In this document: positions 45,128 through 54,796 of the stretch, one piece after another
Numbering within the stretch: position 1 is the stretch's first letter
How the letters are laid out: each line of letters starts with the position of its first letter
NCBI GenBank assembly: GCA_025354165.1
Contig: JANXNI010000050.1
Span: forward strand, 1-64,000
From: Burkholderiales bacterium
Lineage (GTDB): Bacteria; Pseudomonadota; Gammaproteobacteria; Burkholderiales; Casimicrobiaceae
DNA: 64,000 nt
Direction of reading: 5' to 3'
Made by a program: the position numbers and the translations under genes
Notes under the pieces: generated by a model
The model's input: the letters and a program-made list of their open reading frames with translations, nothing else
What the model was told of the DNA's origin: nothing
Databases searched by the model: none

Positions 45128-46192
45128 ATGCGCATCGCCATTGATGTAGACGGTGGCGACCACGGCGCGGCGGTCACGCTGCCCGCCGCAGCCCAGTTTC
45201 TCGCCCGACGCCCCGACGCATGCGTGCTGCTGGTCGGGCTCCAGTCGTCTCTGGCGATTGCCGAAAAAACCATCCCCGCCGCCGACGTCAGTCGGGTGAC
45301 GTACGTCGTCGCCACGGAAGTGGTGGGCATGGATGAGTCGCCGGCGCTGTCCCTCAAAAACAAGAAAAATTCGAGCCTCCGCCTTGCGCTAAACGCGGTC
45401 AAGGATGGACGAGCCGACGCCTGCGTGAGCGCGGGCAACACGGGGGCTTTGATGGCCACCGCGCGCTTCGTTTTAAAGACGCTGCCCGGCATTGATCGCC
45501 CTGCCATTGCTTCAGTCATGCCATCGCTCAAGGGGCACGGAAAAGACGTTGATCACGGCGCGCTGATGCTGGATCTTGGCGCTAACGTGGATTGCACGGC
45601 AGAACACCTGCTGCAATTCGCCATCATGGGTGCGGCGCTGACGTCTACGCTGACAGGAAAAGCTCGACCCACGGTCGGGCTTTTGAACATCGGCGAAGAA
45701 GACATCAAGGGCAATGAAATCGTCAAAGCGGCGGCTGAATTGATCCGCGCGACCGACCTGAATTTCATCGGCAATATCGAAGGCACGGACATTTACGCAG
45801 ACAAAGTGGACGTGGTCGTATGTGACGGCTTTGTCGGTAACGTCGCGCTCAAATCTTCCGAAGGGCTCGCCCGGTTGATGACGCAGATGTTGCGCGAAGA
45901 GTTCGCCCGAACGCCGCTGTCGAAGGCGGCCGCGGCTTTCTCCTACCCGGTGTTGAAGCGCTTCAAAGGCAGGCTCGATCCCTCGCAGCACAATGGTGCA
46001 ACACTTCTGGGCTTGCGCGGTATCGTCGTCAAGAGTCACGGTGGCGCCGATGTACCCGGCTTCGTCACGGCGATCGAGCGCGCCGATGACGAGGCTCGAC
46101 ATAACCTCATCGCCGAGCTGACCGAGCGTGTCACCGCGTTTCATACGCAGGCGGCGTGTGCGCAATCTGCCGCCGCTGTTAGCAACATTTAA
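45128..46192 (+). CDS. plsX: Phosphate acyltransferase PlsX
   Basis: PlsX makes acyl-phosphate from acyl-ACP for phospholipid synthesis, acting at the membrane surface. The 354-residue product has the family order: a glycine-rich start, [35 protein letters not shown] and [16 protein letters not shown]. The start reads [10 protein letters not shown] where most homologues have AIDAMGGDHG, a change beside the glycine pair that is worth noting. The ATG at 45128 is 59 bp after rpmF. Confidence 0.93.
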   Translation: MRIAIDVDGGDHGAAVTLPAAAQFLARRPDACVLLVGLQSSLAIAEKTIPAADVSRVTYVVATEVVGMDESPALSLKNKKNSSLRLALNAVKDGRADACVSAGNTGALMATARFVLKTLPGIDRPAIASVMPSLKGHGKDVDHGALMLDLGANVDCTAEHLLQFAIMGAALTSTLTGKARPTVGLLNIGEEDIKGNEIVKAAAELIRATDLNFIGNIEGTDIYADKVDVVVCDGFVGNVALKSSEGLARLMTQMLREEFARTPLSKAAAAFSYPVLKRFKGRLDPSQHNGATLLGLRGIVVKSHGGADVPGFVTAIERADDEARHNLIAELTERVTAFHTQAACAQSAAAVSNI

Positions 46193-46262
46193 GCCCCGTT
46201 CGCGCGTTCTTGGCGTTCGTTTCTGAATCAGCGCGTTTGCTGGTTAAATCAGTGTCCTCGCT

Positions 46263-47234
46263 GTGAATCTGCAACCTGTGTTCACCAAAATTATCTCGAC
46301 CGGAAGCTACCTTCCAGCAAAAATCCTCACCAACGACGACCTGTCGAAAATTGTCGACACGTCGGACGAATGGATTCGTACGCGCTCCGGCATTCGCGCC
46401 CGACACATCGCCGCCGACGGCGAAGAGACGAGCGACCTCGCGCTAATCGCGGCGCAGCGTGCGCTCGAAGCGGCGGGCCTCACGGCGACGGACATCGATC
46501 TGCTGGTCGTCGCCACCACGACGCCGGACGTCATTTTCCCCAGCACCGCCTGCATCGTGCAGGACAAACTCGGCGCAAAAAACGCGGTCGCGTTTGACAT
46601 TCAGGCCGTGTGCTCCGGCTTCGTTTACGCGCTTTCGATCGTCGACAAAATGGTATCGACGGGCGGGTACAAAAACGCGCTGATTATTGGTGCCGAAATC
46701 TACTCGCGAATACTGAACTGGCAAGATCGCACGACCTGTGTGCTGTTCGGCGACGGGGCGGGGGCCGTGGTGCTCACGCGCTCGGACGTGCCGGGCATAC
46801 TTGCCACCAAGCTCTATTCCGACGGTAGCCGCCGTGCCATTCTCAACGTGCCCGGCCACGTGCGCAACGGCGTGGTCTACGGCGATCCGCATGTGCACAT
46901 GGACGGGCCCGCCGTGTTCAAAATGGCGGTTAACGTCATGGCTGAGGTCTGCAATGAAACGCTCGCGATGGCGAACATGACCGCGGCTGATATCGACTGG
47001 CTGGTGCCGCATCAGGCCAACACGCGCATCATCGACGCGACGGGCAGGAAGCTCGGCGTTGCTCCGGAAAAAACGATTGTGACGGTGCAAGGGCAGGGCA
47101 ATACGTCGGCGGCGTCGATTCCATTGGCACTTGATACTGCGGTTCGCGATGGCCGTATCAAGTCGGGAGACTTGGTGCAGACGGTGGGCGTCGGTGGTGG
47201 ATTTACCTGGGGTAGCGCGCTGATTCGGTGGTAG
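46263..47234 (+). CDS. fabH: 3-oxoacyl-ACP synthase III
   Basis: It condenses acetyl-CoA with malonyl-ACP to start fatty acid synthesis. The 323-residue product has the active-site Cys in [11 protein letters not shown], His in [11 protein letters not shown] and Asn in [15 protein letters not shown], with N-terminal ILTNDDL and [10 protein letters not shown]. It begins with GTG at 46263; no ATG and no strong Shine-Dalgarno are nearby. The plsX spacing is 70 bp. Confidence 0.96.
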   Translation: MNLQPVFTKIISTGSYLPAKILTNDDLSKIVDTSDEWIRTRSGIRARHIAADGEETSDLALIAAQRALEAAGLTATDIDLLVVATTTPDVIFPSTACIVQDKLGAKNAVAFDIQAVCSGFVYALSIVDKMVSTGGYKNALIIGAEIYSRILNWQDRTTCVLFGDGAGAVVLTRSDVPGILATKLYSDGSRRAILNVPGHVRNGVVYGDPHVHMDGPAVFKMAVNVMAEVCNETLAMANMTAADIDWLVPHQANTRIIDATGRKLGVAPEKTIVTVQGQGNTSAASIPLALDTAVRDGRIKSGDLVQTVGVGGGFTWGSALIRW

Positions 47235-47270
47235 ATCGGCGTCTATTTCCGGCAAGGGGCGCGGTTTTGT

Positions 47271-47308
47271 CCCCTCTCCCCTCGCGGGAGAGGGCTGGGG
47301 TGAGGGGG
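47271..47308 (+). repeat. REP-like palindrome after fabH
   Basis: CCCTCTCCC (47272-47280) and GGGAGAGGG (47286-47294) form a 9-bp stem with loop CTCGC, followed by CTGGGGTGAGGGG. This GC-rich sequence type is common in intergenic regions of many Proteobacteria. It lies 37 bp after the fabH stop and may stabilise or end the fabH transcript. Confidence 0.7.
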
Positions 47309-47378
47309 CCGGTGGATGGAACAAACGTCGTGGCGGTCAAAGTCACCTTCAGCCTATCTCCTCAAGGGTGCGGAGGCT

Positions 47379-47498
47379 GGCAGCTTTTCCGTGAAACCGC
47401 CTGTGAATAGGGGCTAGACGCAATAATGGTCACAAGTCGATAATAGAACAAACCATGAAGCAGCCCCAATGCAGTGGGGCTTTCAACAGAAAGCTGAT
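47379..47498. repeat. 120-bp dyad element, copy 5, abutting the fabD start
   Basis: Left arm GGCAGCTTTTCCGTGAAA, GGGGCTA at 32-38, centre AAGTCGATAA at 56-65, CAGCCCC at 83-89, AATGCAGTGG at 90-99, right end AGAAAGCTGAT. Its last base (47498) directly precedes the ATG of fabD, so it makes up the whole near leader, including the weak AGAAAG ribosome site. Confidence 0.85.
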
Positions 47499-48428
47499 AT
47501 GAAACTGGCATTCGTTTTCCCCGGTCAGGGCTCGCAATCGGTGGCGATGATGGCGGGCTACGCTGGACTTGCTCAAATCGACGAAACCCTTGCTACGGCT
47601 GACGCTGCGCTCGGCGCACCACTTTCTGCGTTGATCGCCAACGGCCCCGGTGAGGACCTGAACATCACGACCAACACGCAGCCCGCGATGCTTGCTGCTG
47701 ACGTCGCCGTATGGAACGCCTGGCTTGCTGCGGGCGGGCTGAAGCCCGCGCTGGTGGCGGGGCACAGCCTCGGAGAATATGCGGCGCTCGTCGCTTCTGA
47801 ATCGCTCGATTTTGTCTCCGCTATGAAGTTGGTCAAAGCCCGCTCGCAAGCGATGCAGGACGCCGTTCCTGCTGGCATCGGTGGAATGGCGGCAGTGCTT
47901 GGCATTGAGCTTGGCCCACTCACCGAAGTCTGCGAAAAAGCGAGTCAGGGCGAAGTCGTTTCCTGCTGCAATTTAAACGCTCCCGGCCAGATCGTCATCG
48001 GTGGTCACAGGACAGCCGTCGAGCGCGCCATCGTACTCGCGAAAGAAGCGGGTGCGAAGCGCGCGCTGATGTTGCCGATGAGCGTTCCGAGTCATTGCGA
48101 GCTCATGCGCCCCGCCGCCGAAGCAATGGCTATCGCCTTAAATCGCGCCAACTTTCAGCCACCAAAAATCGCCGTGCTGCACAACGCAACCGTCGACGTC
48201 GCGGGCGACGCCGCAGGCATTCGCCTCGTCCTCGCCGAGCAATTGTTCAAGCCCGTACGCTGGATCGAAACCATCGAAAAATTCGCCATGCAGGGCGTCA
48301 CCCACATCGTCGAATGCGGCCCCGGGAAAGCGCTTGCGGGCATGGTCAAACGCATCGCGCCGGACGTGAGATGTTTGACGCTGTCTGACAAGGCTGCGTT
48401 TGATGCGGCGCTTGCCGAGCTGGTGTAA
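47499..48428 (+). CDS. fabD: Malonyl-CoA:ACP transacylase
   Basis: It loads malonate onto ACP. The start is the ATG at 47499 (MKLAFVFPGQGSQ), which fits the family N-terminus; the in-frame ATG 30 bp upstream lies inside the dyad element and would add ten residues encoded by it. The 309-residue product has GHSLGEYAAL, with the nucleophilic serine, and SVPSHCELM, with the catalytic His. TNTQPAMLAADVAVW is also typical. Unlike usual fab operons it is followed by an AMP ligase, not fabG. Confidence 0.96.
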   Translation: MKLAFVFPGQGSQSVAMMAGYAGLAQIDETLATADAALGAPLSALIANGPGEDLNITTNTQPAMLAADVAVWNAWLAAGGLKPALVAGHSLGEYAALVASESLDFVSAMKLVKARSQAMQDAVPAGIGGMAAVLGIELGPLTEVCEKASQGEVVSCCNLNAPGQIVIGGHRTAVERAIVLAKEAGAKRALMLPMSVPSHCELMRPAAEAMAIALNRANFQPPKIAVLHNATVDVAGDAAGIRLVLAEQLFKPVRWIETIEKFAMQGVTHIVECGPGKALAGMVKRIAPDVRCLTLSDKAAFDAALAELV

Positions 48429-48437
48429 ACGCGCAGC

Positions 48438-50003
48438 ATGAACGACTTCCGATCGGCAATCGACGCTGAGTTTGGCAGCGTTGCCGAACTGGTTCATCTG
48501 CACGCTATAGCTGCGCCGAATTGCCCGGCGCTGTCGGAGAGCAATTCAGCGTGCACGTTGACGTACGGCGAACTCGACACGCTCATGGATCGCATTGCAA
48601 CGAGCCTGCAGCGCGACGGCGTTAAAGCGGGCGAATCCATCGCGATCTGCGCTACGTCGTCTGTCAACTATGCGTCGGTGTTTCTCGGTGCGTTGCGTGC
48701 AGGTATCGCTGTTGCGCCCCTTGCGCCGGGCTCCACCCCAACCAGCCTCGTGCGCATGATTGACGATGCCGGAGCACGCATTCTGTTCACCGATGCCAGC
48801 GCTGCGGAGGTTGTCGGTCTGCCGCAAGACGGCGCTATTCCTCGCGTCGCGCTGGACAACTCTAACGTGGCGAAAAGTTTCGACGCCTGGCTTGCACGCG
48901 CCGGTGCGACACCCGAGCAGGTGCGACCCGAGCCGACCTGGCCGTTCAACATCATTTATTCGTCCGGTACCACCGGCGAGCCGAAAGGCATCGTTCAAGC
49001 CTTTTCGATGCGCTGGGCGCATGTGCGCCGCGCGGCAAACTACCGTTACGGTCGACAATCCGTCACGTTGTTGTCGACACCGCTTTACTCCAACACTACG
49101 CTCGTCGTTTTCTTCCCGACGATTGCGTTTGGCGGGCACGTTATCCTGATGCCAAAGTTTGATGCAGCGGGTTACTTGCGGCTTGCCGAAAAGCATCATG
49201 TGACACACACGATGCTGGTGCCTGTGCAGTATCAGCGCCTCATGTCGCATCCGTCATTTGATGCGCATGACTTGACTTCATTTGCGTTCAAATTCAGCAC
49301 CAGCGCACCGTTTAGCGCTGCAATCAAGGCCGACGTGCTGAAACGCTGGCCCGGCGGTCTGATCGAGTTCTACGGCATGACCGAAGGTGGTGGCACGATG
49401 ATTCTGGAGGCGCATTTGCACCCCGACAAGCTGCACACCGTCGGTCGGCCCGCCGAGGGCAGCGACATCCGTTTGATTGACGACGACGGCGTTGATCTTT
49501 CGCGCGACGACACTGCGGCGAGCGGCGAAGTGGTCGGTCATTCTGGAGGCATGATGACGGGCTATCACGGTCAACCAGAGAAGACGCGTGAAGCCGAATG
49601 GTTCGATGCGATGGGCAAACGTTTCATCCGAACGGGCGACGTCGGGCGCTTCGATGCGGATGGTTTTCTCACGCTGTTTGATCGCAAAAAAGACATGATC
49701 ATCAGCGGCGGCTTCAACGTGTATCCGAGCGATCTGGTAGCGGTGTTGCGGGCGCATCCTGCAGTTGCTGACGTCGCCGTCGTTGGCGTGCCGTCAGAGC
49801 TTTGGGGCGAGACGCCGGTCGCCTACGTCGTGCGACGCGCGGCGGACACGACGCCCACCGAAACATTGCTGCATTGGACCAACGCGCAGCTCGGAAAAAC
49901 GCAGCGCTTGGCGAGTTTGAAATTCATCGACGAGTTGCCACGCAGTGCGATTGGCAAGGTGCTCAAACGCGAGTTGCGCGACCTGAGTAGCAACAGTTCA
50001 TAG
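48438..50003 (+). CDS. AMP-dependent acyl-CoA synthetase/ligase
   Basis: The 521-residue product is an ANL-superfamily enzyme. IIYSSGTTGEPKG near residue 177 is the phosphate-binding A3 motif, EFYGMTEGGG is A5, RTGDVGRFDADGF is A7, and DMIISGGFNVYPSDL precedes the C-terminal lysine in PRSAIGKVLKREL. It activates a carboxylic acid as acyl-AMP and usually makes the CoA thioester. The substrate is not predictable. It begins 9 bp after fabD, so it is co-transcribed with it. It interrupts the usual fabD-fabG adjacency together with the broken racemase-family gene and a Bug receptor. Confidence 0.88.
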   Translation: MNDFRSAIDAEFGSVAELVHLHAIAAPNCPALSESNSACTLTYGELDTLMDRIATSLQRDGVKAGESIAICATSSVNYASVFLGALRAGIAVAPLAPGSTPTSLVRMIDDAGARILFTDASAAEVVGLPQDGAIPRVALDNSNVAKSFDAWLARAGATPEQVRPEPTWPFNIIYSSGTTGEPKGIVQAFSMRWAHVRRAANYRYGRQSVTLLSTPLYSNTTLVVFFPTIAFGGHVILMPKFDAAGYLRLAEKHHVTHTMLVPVQYQRLMSHPSFDAHDLTSFAFKFSTSAPFSAAIKADVLKRWPGGLIEFYGMTEGGGTMILEAHLHPDKLHTVGRPAEGSDIRLIDDDGVDLSRDDTAASGEVVGHSGGMMTGYHGQPEKTREAEWFDAMGKRFIRTGDVGRFDADGFLTLFDRKKDMIISGGFNVYPSDLVAVLRAHPAVADVAVVGVPSELWGETPVAYVVRRAADTTPTETLLHWTNAQLGKTQRLASLKFIDELPRSAIGKVLKRELRDLSSNSS

Positions 50004-51167
50004 CTAACCGAGCGACGGATCCAGGCCACCGGCCACTGGGGCGTACGGATGCTCGTCGAGTCTCTGTGCATCTAGAGCCGCACCAATGCCGACGAGGGTC
50101 GGCATGCCATAGCGACCGGCTTCGAAACGGGGCTCTGTCCCATGAACAGCGCTCCTGAACAATTCGCTCTCGCCGACCTGCAACTCCAGAAAATCGCAGC
50201 CTGTTCCCGCGATGCAGGCCTGCAGACTCGCGAAATTGCAGATCGGGCCGGTCGGGTTGTGCGGCGCGGTTTGCACGTTGTGTTTTGCGGCGAGTTCGCC
50301 GATGCGTAGTAGCGCGCCGATGCCGCCGCAATACTTGGCGTCGGGCATGATCGTGTCGCAGAGGCCGCGTTCGATGAACGGACGAAAACCTTCGACTTCC
50401 GCCTGCATCTCCGCCCCCGCGAGGCGCACGCCCTGCGCGTTTGCGTAGTCGCGAATCGCGCGGATGTCTGAATGCCATTGCGGCCGTTCGCTAATTGGAC
50501 ATTCGAGCCAGTGCAGTTTGATTTCACGTAACGCATCAAGCACCTAACGCGACGTTTTTGGCGTCAATCGCCAATGGCAATCGACCATCACTTTCACGGT
50601 GAAACCGACGGCCTCACGCACCGCGCGGATTCGGGCGAGCGCGGCTTCGATGAGCGGCGCACCCGCATTAGTTTCCGCGCTGACCAGTAACACGCCGTCG
50701 AAAGGCGCGAGTTTGATGGCTTTGAATCCAGCAGCAACCGCGCTCTTCGCGCTGGCCGCAAAACCTTCCGGCGTGCGCGGTTGCGTGGCACGATTGATGT
50801 TGGCGTATACCTCGACGCTCGTTCGCTGTGGCGCACCGAAGAGCTGCCATACCGGAACACCAGCGCGTTGCGCGAGCACGTCCAGCAATGCCTGTTCAGT
50901 CGCGCTCTTGACCGAATGCTCGACCATGCCGCCGGGTGAATGCAGGTGTAGCAGGCAAGCGGCGCTTACTTCCGCCACCGAACTAATCTCCCGCCCACTC
51001 AACGTCGCCGCAAACCGCAAGGCGTATTCACGTTGCAGCGTCTCCCAGCCGTTGAGCGAACACTCGCCCCAACCCACAAAGCCCGCGTCGGTTTCAACGC
51101 AAATGAAAGACCAGTTAGTTTTGGCGTTGACGTGCAAAACATGAAATGTGAGTGATTGAATTTTCAT
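50004..51167 (-). pseudogene. Mandelate racemase/muconate lactonizing enzyme family gene with in-frame amber stop
   Basis: The frame from the ATG at 51167 to 50004 is 388 codons, the full length of the enolase superfamily, but one TAG stands at 50544-50546. The first part has FTVKVMVDCHWRLTP, with the metal-binding Asp region; the second has WLECPISE, with the Glu ligand, and DTIMPDAKYCGGI. A single C-to-T change of CAG (Gln) would explain the stop. The remainder shows no other lesion, so it is a recent pseudogene, a sequencing error, or suppressed. The intact enzyme would dehydrate or racemise a hydroxy acid. It is antisense to its neighbours. Confidence 0.8.
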
Positions 51168-51220
51168 GAGCCCAGCATAATGGCTGCAACAACACTATGA
51201 GCAGCAACAGGAGGTCAGAA

Positions 51221-52186
51221 ATGAAACAGTGGATGAGCGCAGCGTTGGCTGCATCGCTGGCGCTGGGCGTGACGAGTGCGACTGCGCAACCGTTTCCGTC
51301 CAAGCCCGTCAAAATCATCGTGCCGAGCACACCGGGCGACGGTTCGGACATTCTGGCGCGCTCAATCGCGCAAAAGCTTACCGAGCGCTGGGGCCAGGCC
51401 GTTGTCGTCGAGAATAGACCCGGCGCGGGTGGCGTGATTGGCACCGAGGCGGCGGCTAAATCGCCTGCTGACGGCTACACGGTGATCATGGGTAACGCCG
51501 GATCGCATGCGATCAATCAGGCGCTGTATCCGAAACTCTCCTACGATGTGGTGCGTGATTTCGCACCGATTACTTTGGTTGCGTCTGCCCCGAATGTGTT
51601 CGTGGTCAACCCGTCGGTGCCCGCGAAAACGGTCGCGGAGTTCATCGTACTGGCGAAGAAAGAGCCCGGCAAGTATTCCTTCGCATCAGGTGGCAATGGA
51701 TCGTCCGCGCATTTGAACGGCGAAATGTTGAAAGCGTTTGCGGGCATCGAGATGACGCATGTGCCGTACAAGGGCTCAAGCCCTGCGATCACCGACGTCA
51801 TCGCCGGTCAGGTGCAGTTGATGATCGGTAATCTGCCGCCGATCCTGCCCTTCATCAAATCCGGTAAGGTGCGTGCTCTTGGCGTCACCACCACAACGAG
51901 ATTTGCTGCGACGCCCGATGTACCGCCGATTTCGGAAACAGTTGCAGGGTACGAATCTCTGGCGTGGTTTGGTCTCTTCGCGCCAGTAGCAACGCCAAAG
52001 GAAGTCCTGACGAAATGGCACGATGATGTCGTCGCAGTGCTTGCGCTTCCCGATATTCGCGAGCGTGTAGCGCAACTTGGCTTTGAAGTGGTTGGCAACC
52101 CGCCTGAGGCCTATGCGGCGCTGGTTCGCGGCGATATTGCCAAGTGGCAGAAGGTGGTGAGGGCGTCCGGAGCGAAGGCGGACTGA
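51221..52186 (+). CDS. Bug family (TctC-type) periplasmic solute-binding protein
   Basis: The start is the ATG at 51221 after AGGAGG. The 321-residue product has a signal peptide ending TSATAQ. The Bug landmarks are FPSKPVKIIVPSTPGDGSD, VVVENRPGAGGVIGTEAAAK, YKGSSPAITDVIAGQVQLM and AQLGFEVVGNPPEAYA. It binds carboxylates in the periplasm, often for tripartite tricarboxylate transporters, but no membrane subunits are nearby. It diverges from the broken racemase-family gene, so both may have served uptake and breakdown of the same acid. Confidence 0.92.
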   Translation: MKQWMSAALAASLALGVTSATAQPFPSKPVKIIVPSTPGDGSDILARSIAQKLTERWGQAVVVENRPGAGGVIGTEAAAKSPADGYTVIMGNAGSHAINQALYPKLSYDVVRDFAPITLVASAPNVFVVNPSVPAKTVAEFIVLAKKEPGKYSFASGGNGSSAHLNGEMLKAFAGIEMTHVPYKGSSPAITDVIAGQVQLMIGNLPPILPFIKSGKVRALGVTTTTRFAATPDVPPISETVAGYESLAWFGLFAPVATPKEVLTKWHDDVVAVLALPDIRERVAQLGFEVVGNPPEAYAALVRGDIAKWQKVVRASGAKAD

Positions 52187-52272
52187 GCCGCTCGCGTGCT
52201 CTAATTCGCATGCAGTTCTGCGAGCAAGCACCGTCGCCAGAGTCCGCACACAGAGCCCACACAAGGAAGAAA

Positions 52273-53004
52273 ATGAAAGATAAAGTCACGCTCGTTACCG
52301 GAGCCACACGGGGCATTGGTGCGGCCATCGCCAAAGCGCTTGCGGAAGCGGGGGCAAAAGTCATTGGCACCGCCACGTCTCAGGCAGGCGCCGACAAGAT
52401 CACCGAAGCGATGAATCCATTCGGCGGGCGTGGCGTGGTGCTCAACGTAACCGATGCAGCGGCAATTGATGCAACGCTCAAGGATATTGACGCGAAAGAG
52501 GGCGCGGTGGCGATTCTCATCAACAATGCTGGCATCACGCGCGACACACTCCTGATGCGCATGAAAGACGACGATTGGGATGCGGTGATGGACACCAATC
52601 TCAAGAGCGTGTTCCGCCTGACGCGTGCTGTAAGCCGTCCGATGATGAAGGCGCGCTTTGGTCGTGTCGTGAATATTGGTTCGGTAGTGGGTTCAATGGG
52701 CAATGCGGGCCAAGTGAATTACGCTGCGGCCAAAGCCGGTTTGATTGGCATGACCAAATCGCTTGCGGCGGAGCTGGGCTCGCGGGGAATCACCGTGAAT
52801 CTGGTCGCGCCGGGCTTTATCGACACCGATATGACGCAGGCCATGCCGGAGGCGCAGCGCACAAAACTCGTCGAAATGATCCCGGCTGGGCGGCTTGGGA
52901 CACCAGACGACATCGCGTTTGCGGTGAAATTTTTGTGCGACGAGCACGCCGGATATGTCACCGGAACGACGCTACACGTCAACGGTGGTATGTATTTCAG
53001 CTAA
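52273..53004 (+). CDS. fabG: 3-oxoacyl-ACP reductase
   Basis: It reduces 3-oxoacyl-ACP with NADPH. The ATG at 52273 follows AAGGAAG. The 243-residue SDR protein has VTLVTGATRGIGAAIA for cofactor binding, NNAGITRD, the catalytic Ser region NIGSVVGSMGNAGQ and Tyr/Lys in VNYAAAKAG. The C-terminus VTGTTLHVNGGMYFS is typical of FabG. It is separated from fabD by a 3.8-kb insert. Confidence 0.97.
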   Translation: MKDKVTLVTGATRGIGAAIAKALAEAGAKVIGTATSQAGADKITEAMNPFGGRGVVLNVTDAAAIDATLKDIDAKEGAVAILINNAGITRDTLLMRMKDDDWDAVMDTNLKSVFRLTRAVSRPMMKARFGRVVNIGSVVGSMGNAGQVNYAAAKAGLIGMTKSLAAELGSRGITVNLVAPGFIDTDMTQAMPEAQRTKLVEMIPAGRLGTPDDIAFAVKFLCDEHAGYVTGTTLHVNGGMYFS

Positions 53005-53140
53005 GTTCGTCGACGTTACCAGGATTTAGCGCTTGAATTGACACGCGTCAGTTGTTGGTCGCGATGTTGATTCCTTTGCTAAAATTCCTGAATTCGGCTT
53101 CGCGCCGTTTTTCCATTAAAGGATCCATCAAGGATTTGCC

Positions 53141-53377
53141 ATGAGTGATATCGAAGCCCGCGTTAGAAAAATCGTTGCCGACCAATTGGGCGTAGCCGAG
53201 GCAGACATCAAGAACGAGTCGTCTTTTGTAGACGACCTCGGTGCCGACTCGCTCGACACTGTGGAGCTCGTGATGGCGCTCGAAGAAGACTTCGGCACCG
53301 AGATTCCGGATGAAGAAGCCGAGAAGATTACGACGGTGCAACTTGCGATTGACTACGTCACCTCGCACAAGAAGTAA
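53141..53377 (+). CDS. acpP: Acyl carrier protein
   Basis: The 78-residue acidic protein has the phosphopantetheine site [19 protein letters not shown] (Ser37 region) and starts [17 protein letters not shown]. The ATG follows AAGGATTT at short distance. A possible promoter is TTGGTC (53055-53060) and TAAAAT (53080-53085) with a long 19-bp spacer. It provides the acyl carrier for the Fab enzymes around it. Confidence 0.98.
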   Translation: MSDIEARVRKIVADQLGVAEADIKNESSFVDDLGADSLDTVELVMALEEDFGTEIPDEEAEKITTVQLAIDYVTSHKK

Positions 53378-53410
53378 GCCTCAAGGTCGTCGCCTTTGAG
53401 CATGTTTGAA

Positions 53411-53436
53411 AAGGCGGCCACTGAGCCGCCTTTTTT
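53411..53436 (+). terminator. Terminator between acpP and fabF
   Basis: AAGGCGGC (53411-53418) pairs with GCCGCCTT (53425-53432), loop CACTGA, followed by TTTTTT. This strong intrinsic terminator 33 bp after acpP would set acpP expression above that of fabF. Confidence 0.9.
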
Positions 53437-53457
53437 GTTTTTTATAAGTTTCTCTCC

Positions 53458-54702
53458 ATGACAACAAGACAGCGCCGCGTCGTCGTCACCGGCTTGGGTA
53501 TCGTGAGCCCCGTGGGAATTGGCGTTGCCGCCGCCTGGGACTCGATCACCAATGGTCGCTCCGGTATTGGCCCCATCACCAGGTTCGATTCTGCGCCTTT
53601 CAACACGCACATCGCTGGCGAGGTCAAAGGCTTCGATCCCGCGCAATTCATGTCCGGAAAGGAGGCGCGTCGGTACGACTCGTTTATTCATTTCGGTATC
53701 GCTGCGGCCAAGGAGGCGTTGGCCGATGCGGGCATTGCACCGCACCCGGCGAATCCTGATCGCTACGGTTTGTCGATTGGTTCGGGCATTGGCGGTTTGC
53801 CGCTGATTATGGAAACGGCCTACGCACTGCGCGATGGCGGCCCGCGCAAAATTTCTCCGTTCTTCATCCCCGGTTCGATCATCAACATGATCTCCGGTTT
53901 GATTTCGATTGAGTATGGCTTTCAGGGCGCGAACATGGCCGCAGTGACTGCGTGCAGCACCGCGAACCATTGCATCGGCGAAAGCATGCGGAAGATCGAG
54001 TATGGGGACGCCGACGTGATGGTGGTCGGTGGTTCTGAGGCTGCGGTGTGCGAGCTGGGCATTGGCGGCTTCAATGCGGCGCGCGCGCTGTCAACACGTA
54101 ACGATGATCCGACTGCGGCAAGCCGTCCGTGGGATGTGGATCGCGACGGCTTTGTGCTTGGCGAAGGCGCGGGCGTACTCGTGATTGAAGAGCTGGAGCA
54201 TGCGAAGGCGCGCGGCGCGAAGATTTATTGTGAGCTTGTTGGTTACGGCGTGTCGGGCGACGCTTATCACGTCACGGCACCGCGAGAAGACGGCGATGGT
54301 GCGCGTCGTTGCATGGTCAATGCACTCAAAAACGCGAGCTTGAATGCGTCGGATGTTGAGTACGTGAACGCGCATGGGACGTCGACGCCGCTAGGTGACC
54401 TTGCAGAAGCTACCGCGCTCAAGAGCGCGTTCGGTGATCACGCGAAAAAAATCATGGTCAGTTCGACTAAATCAATGACCGGTCACCTGCTGGGTGCCGC
54501 CGCAGGGGTCGAGGCCGTATTCAGTATTCTTGCCTTGCAGGATGATGTGATTCCACCGACGATCAATTTGCACAAACAAGACCCGGCGGTCGAACTGGAT
54601 CTGGTGCCCAACACGGCGCGTCAGAAGAAAATTGACGTTTCGATGTCCAATAGTTTCGGTTTTGGTGGCACTAACAGCACGCTGATTTTCAAGCGAATTT
54701 GA
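53458..54702 (+). CDS. fabF: 3-oxoacyl-ACP synthase II
   Basis: It elongates acyl-ACP with malonyl-ACP. The 414-residue product has the active-site Cys in AVTACSTANHCIGE, His in EYVNAHGTSTPLGD and the second His with the Lys in STKSMTGHLLGAAAG. N-terminal RRVVVTGLGIVSPVG is typical. The ATG at 53458 stands just after the T-rich terminator tail, so read-through or a nearby promoter must feed it. Confidence 0.97.
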   Translation: MTTRQRRVVVTGLGIVSPVGIGVAAAWDSITNGRSGIGPITRFDSAPFNTHIAGEVKGFDPAQFMSGKEARRYDSFIHFGIAAAKEALADAGIAPHPANPDRYGLSIGSGIGGLPLIMETAYALRDGGPRKISPFFIPGSIINMISGLISIEYGFQGANMAAVTACSTANHCIGESMRKIEYGDADVMVVGGSEAAVCELGIGGFNAARALSTRNDDPTAASRPWDVDRDGFVLGEGAGVLVIEELEHAKARGAKIYCELVGYGVSGDAYHVTAPREDGDGARRCMVNALKNASLNASDVEYVNAHGTSTPLGDLAEATALKSAFGDHAKKIMVSSTKSMTGHLLGAAAGVEAVFSILALQDDVIPPTINLHKQDPAVELDLVPNTARQKKIDVSMSNSFGFGGTNSTLIFKRI

Positions 54703-54710
54703 CGCGTAGA

Positions 54711-54771
54711 GTGGGCAGCTCGTGCCCACCTTTCATCGCGCCCATTCCAACTGCGTGGGCACTGTCTGCCC
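54711..54771 (+). repeat. Two GGGCA/TGCCC hairpins between fabF and lysC
   Basis: GTGGGCA (54711-54717) with TGCCCAC (54723-54729), and GGGCA (54757-54761) with TGCCC (54767-54771). They lie 8 bp after fabF. The style (TGGGCA...TGCCCA, then CGCCCTACG) resembles common intergenic repeats of Proteobacteria. They could end the fab transcript. Confidence 0.55.
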
Positions 54772-54796
54772 GCCCTACGAATCTGAAAATAAAAAT

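Noticed and set aside
50004-51167. TAG as a recoded amino acid in the racemase-family gene
   Set aside because: No recoding signal or unusual tRNA is visible; a single CAG to TAG change is simpler.
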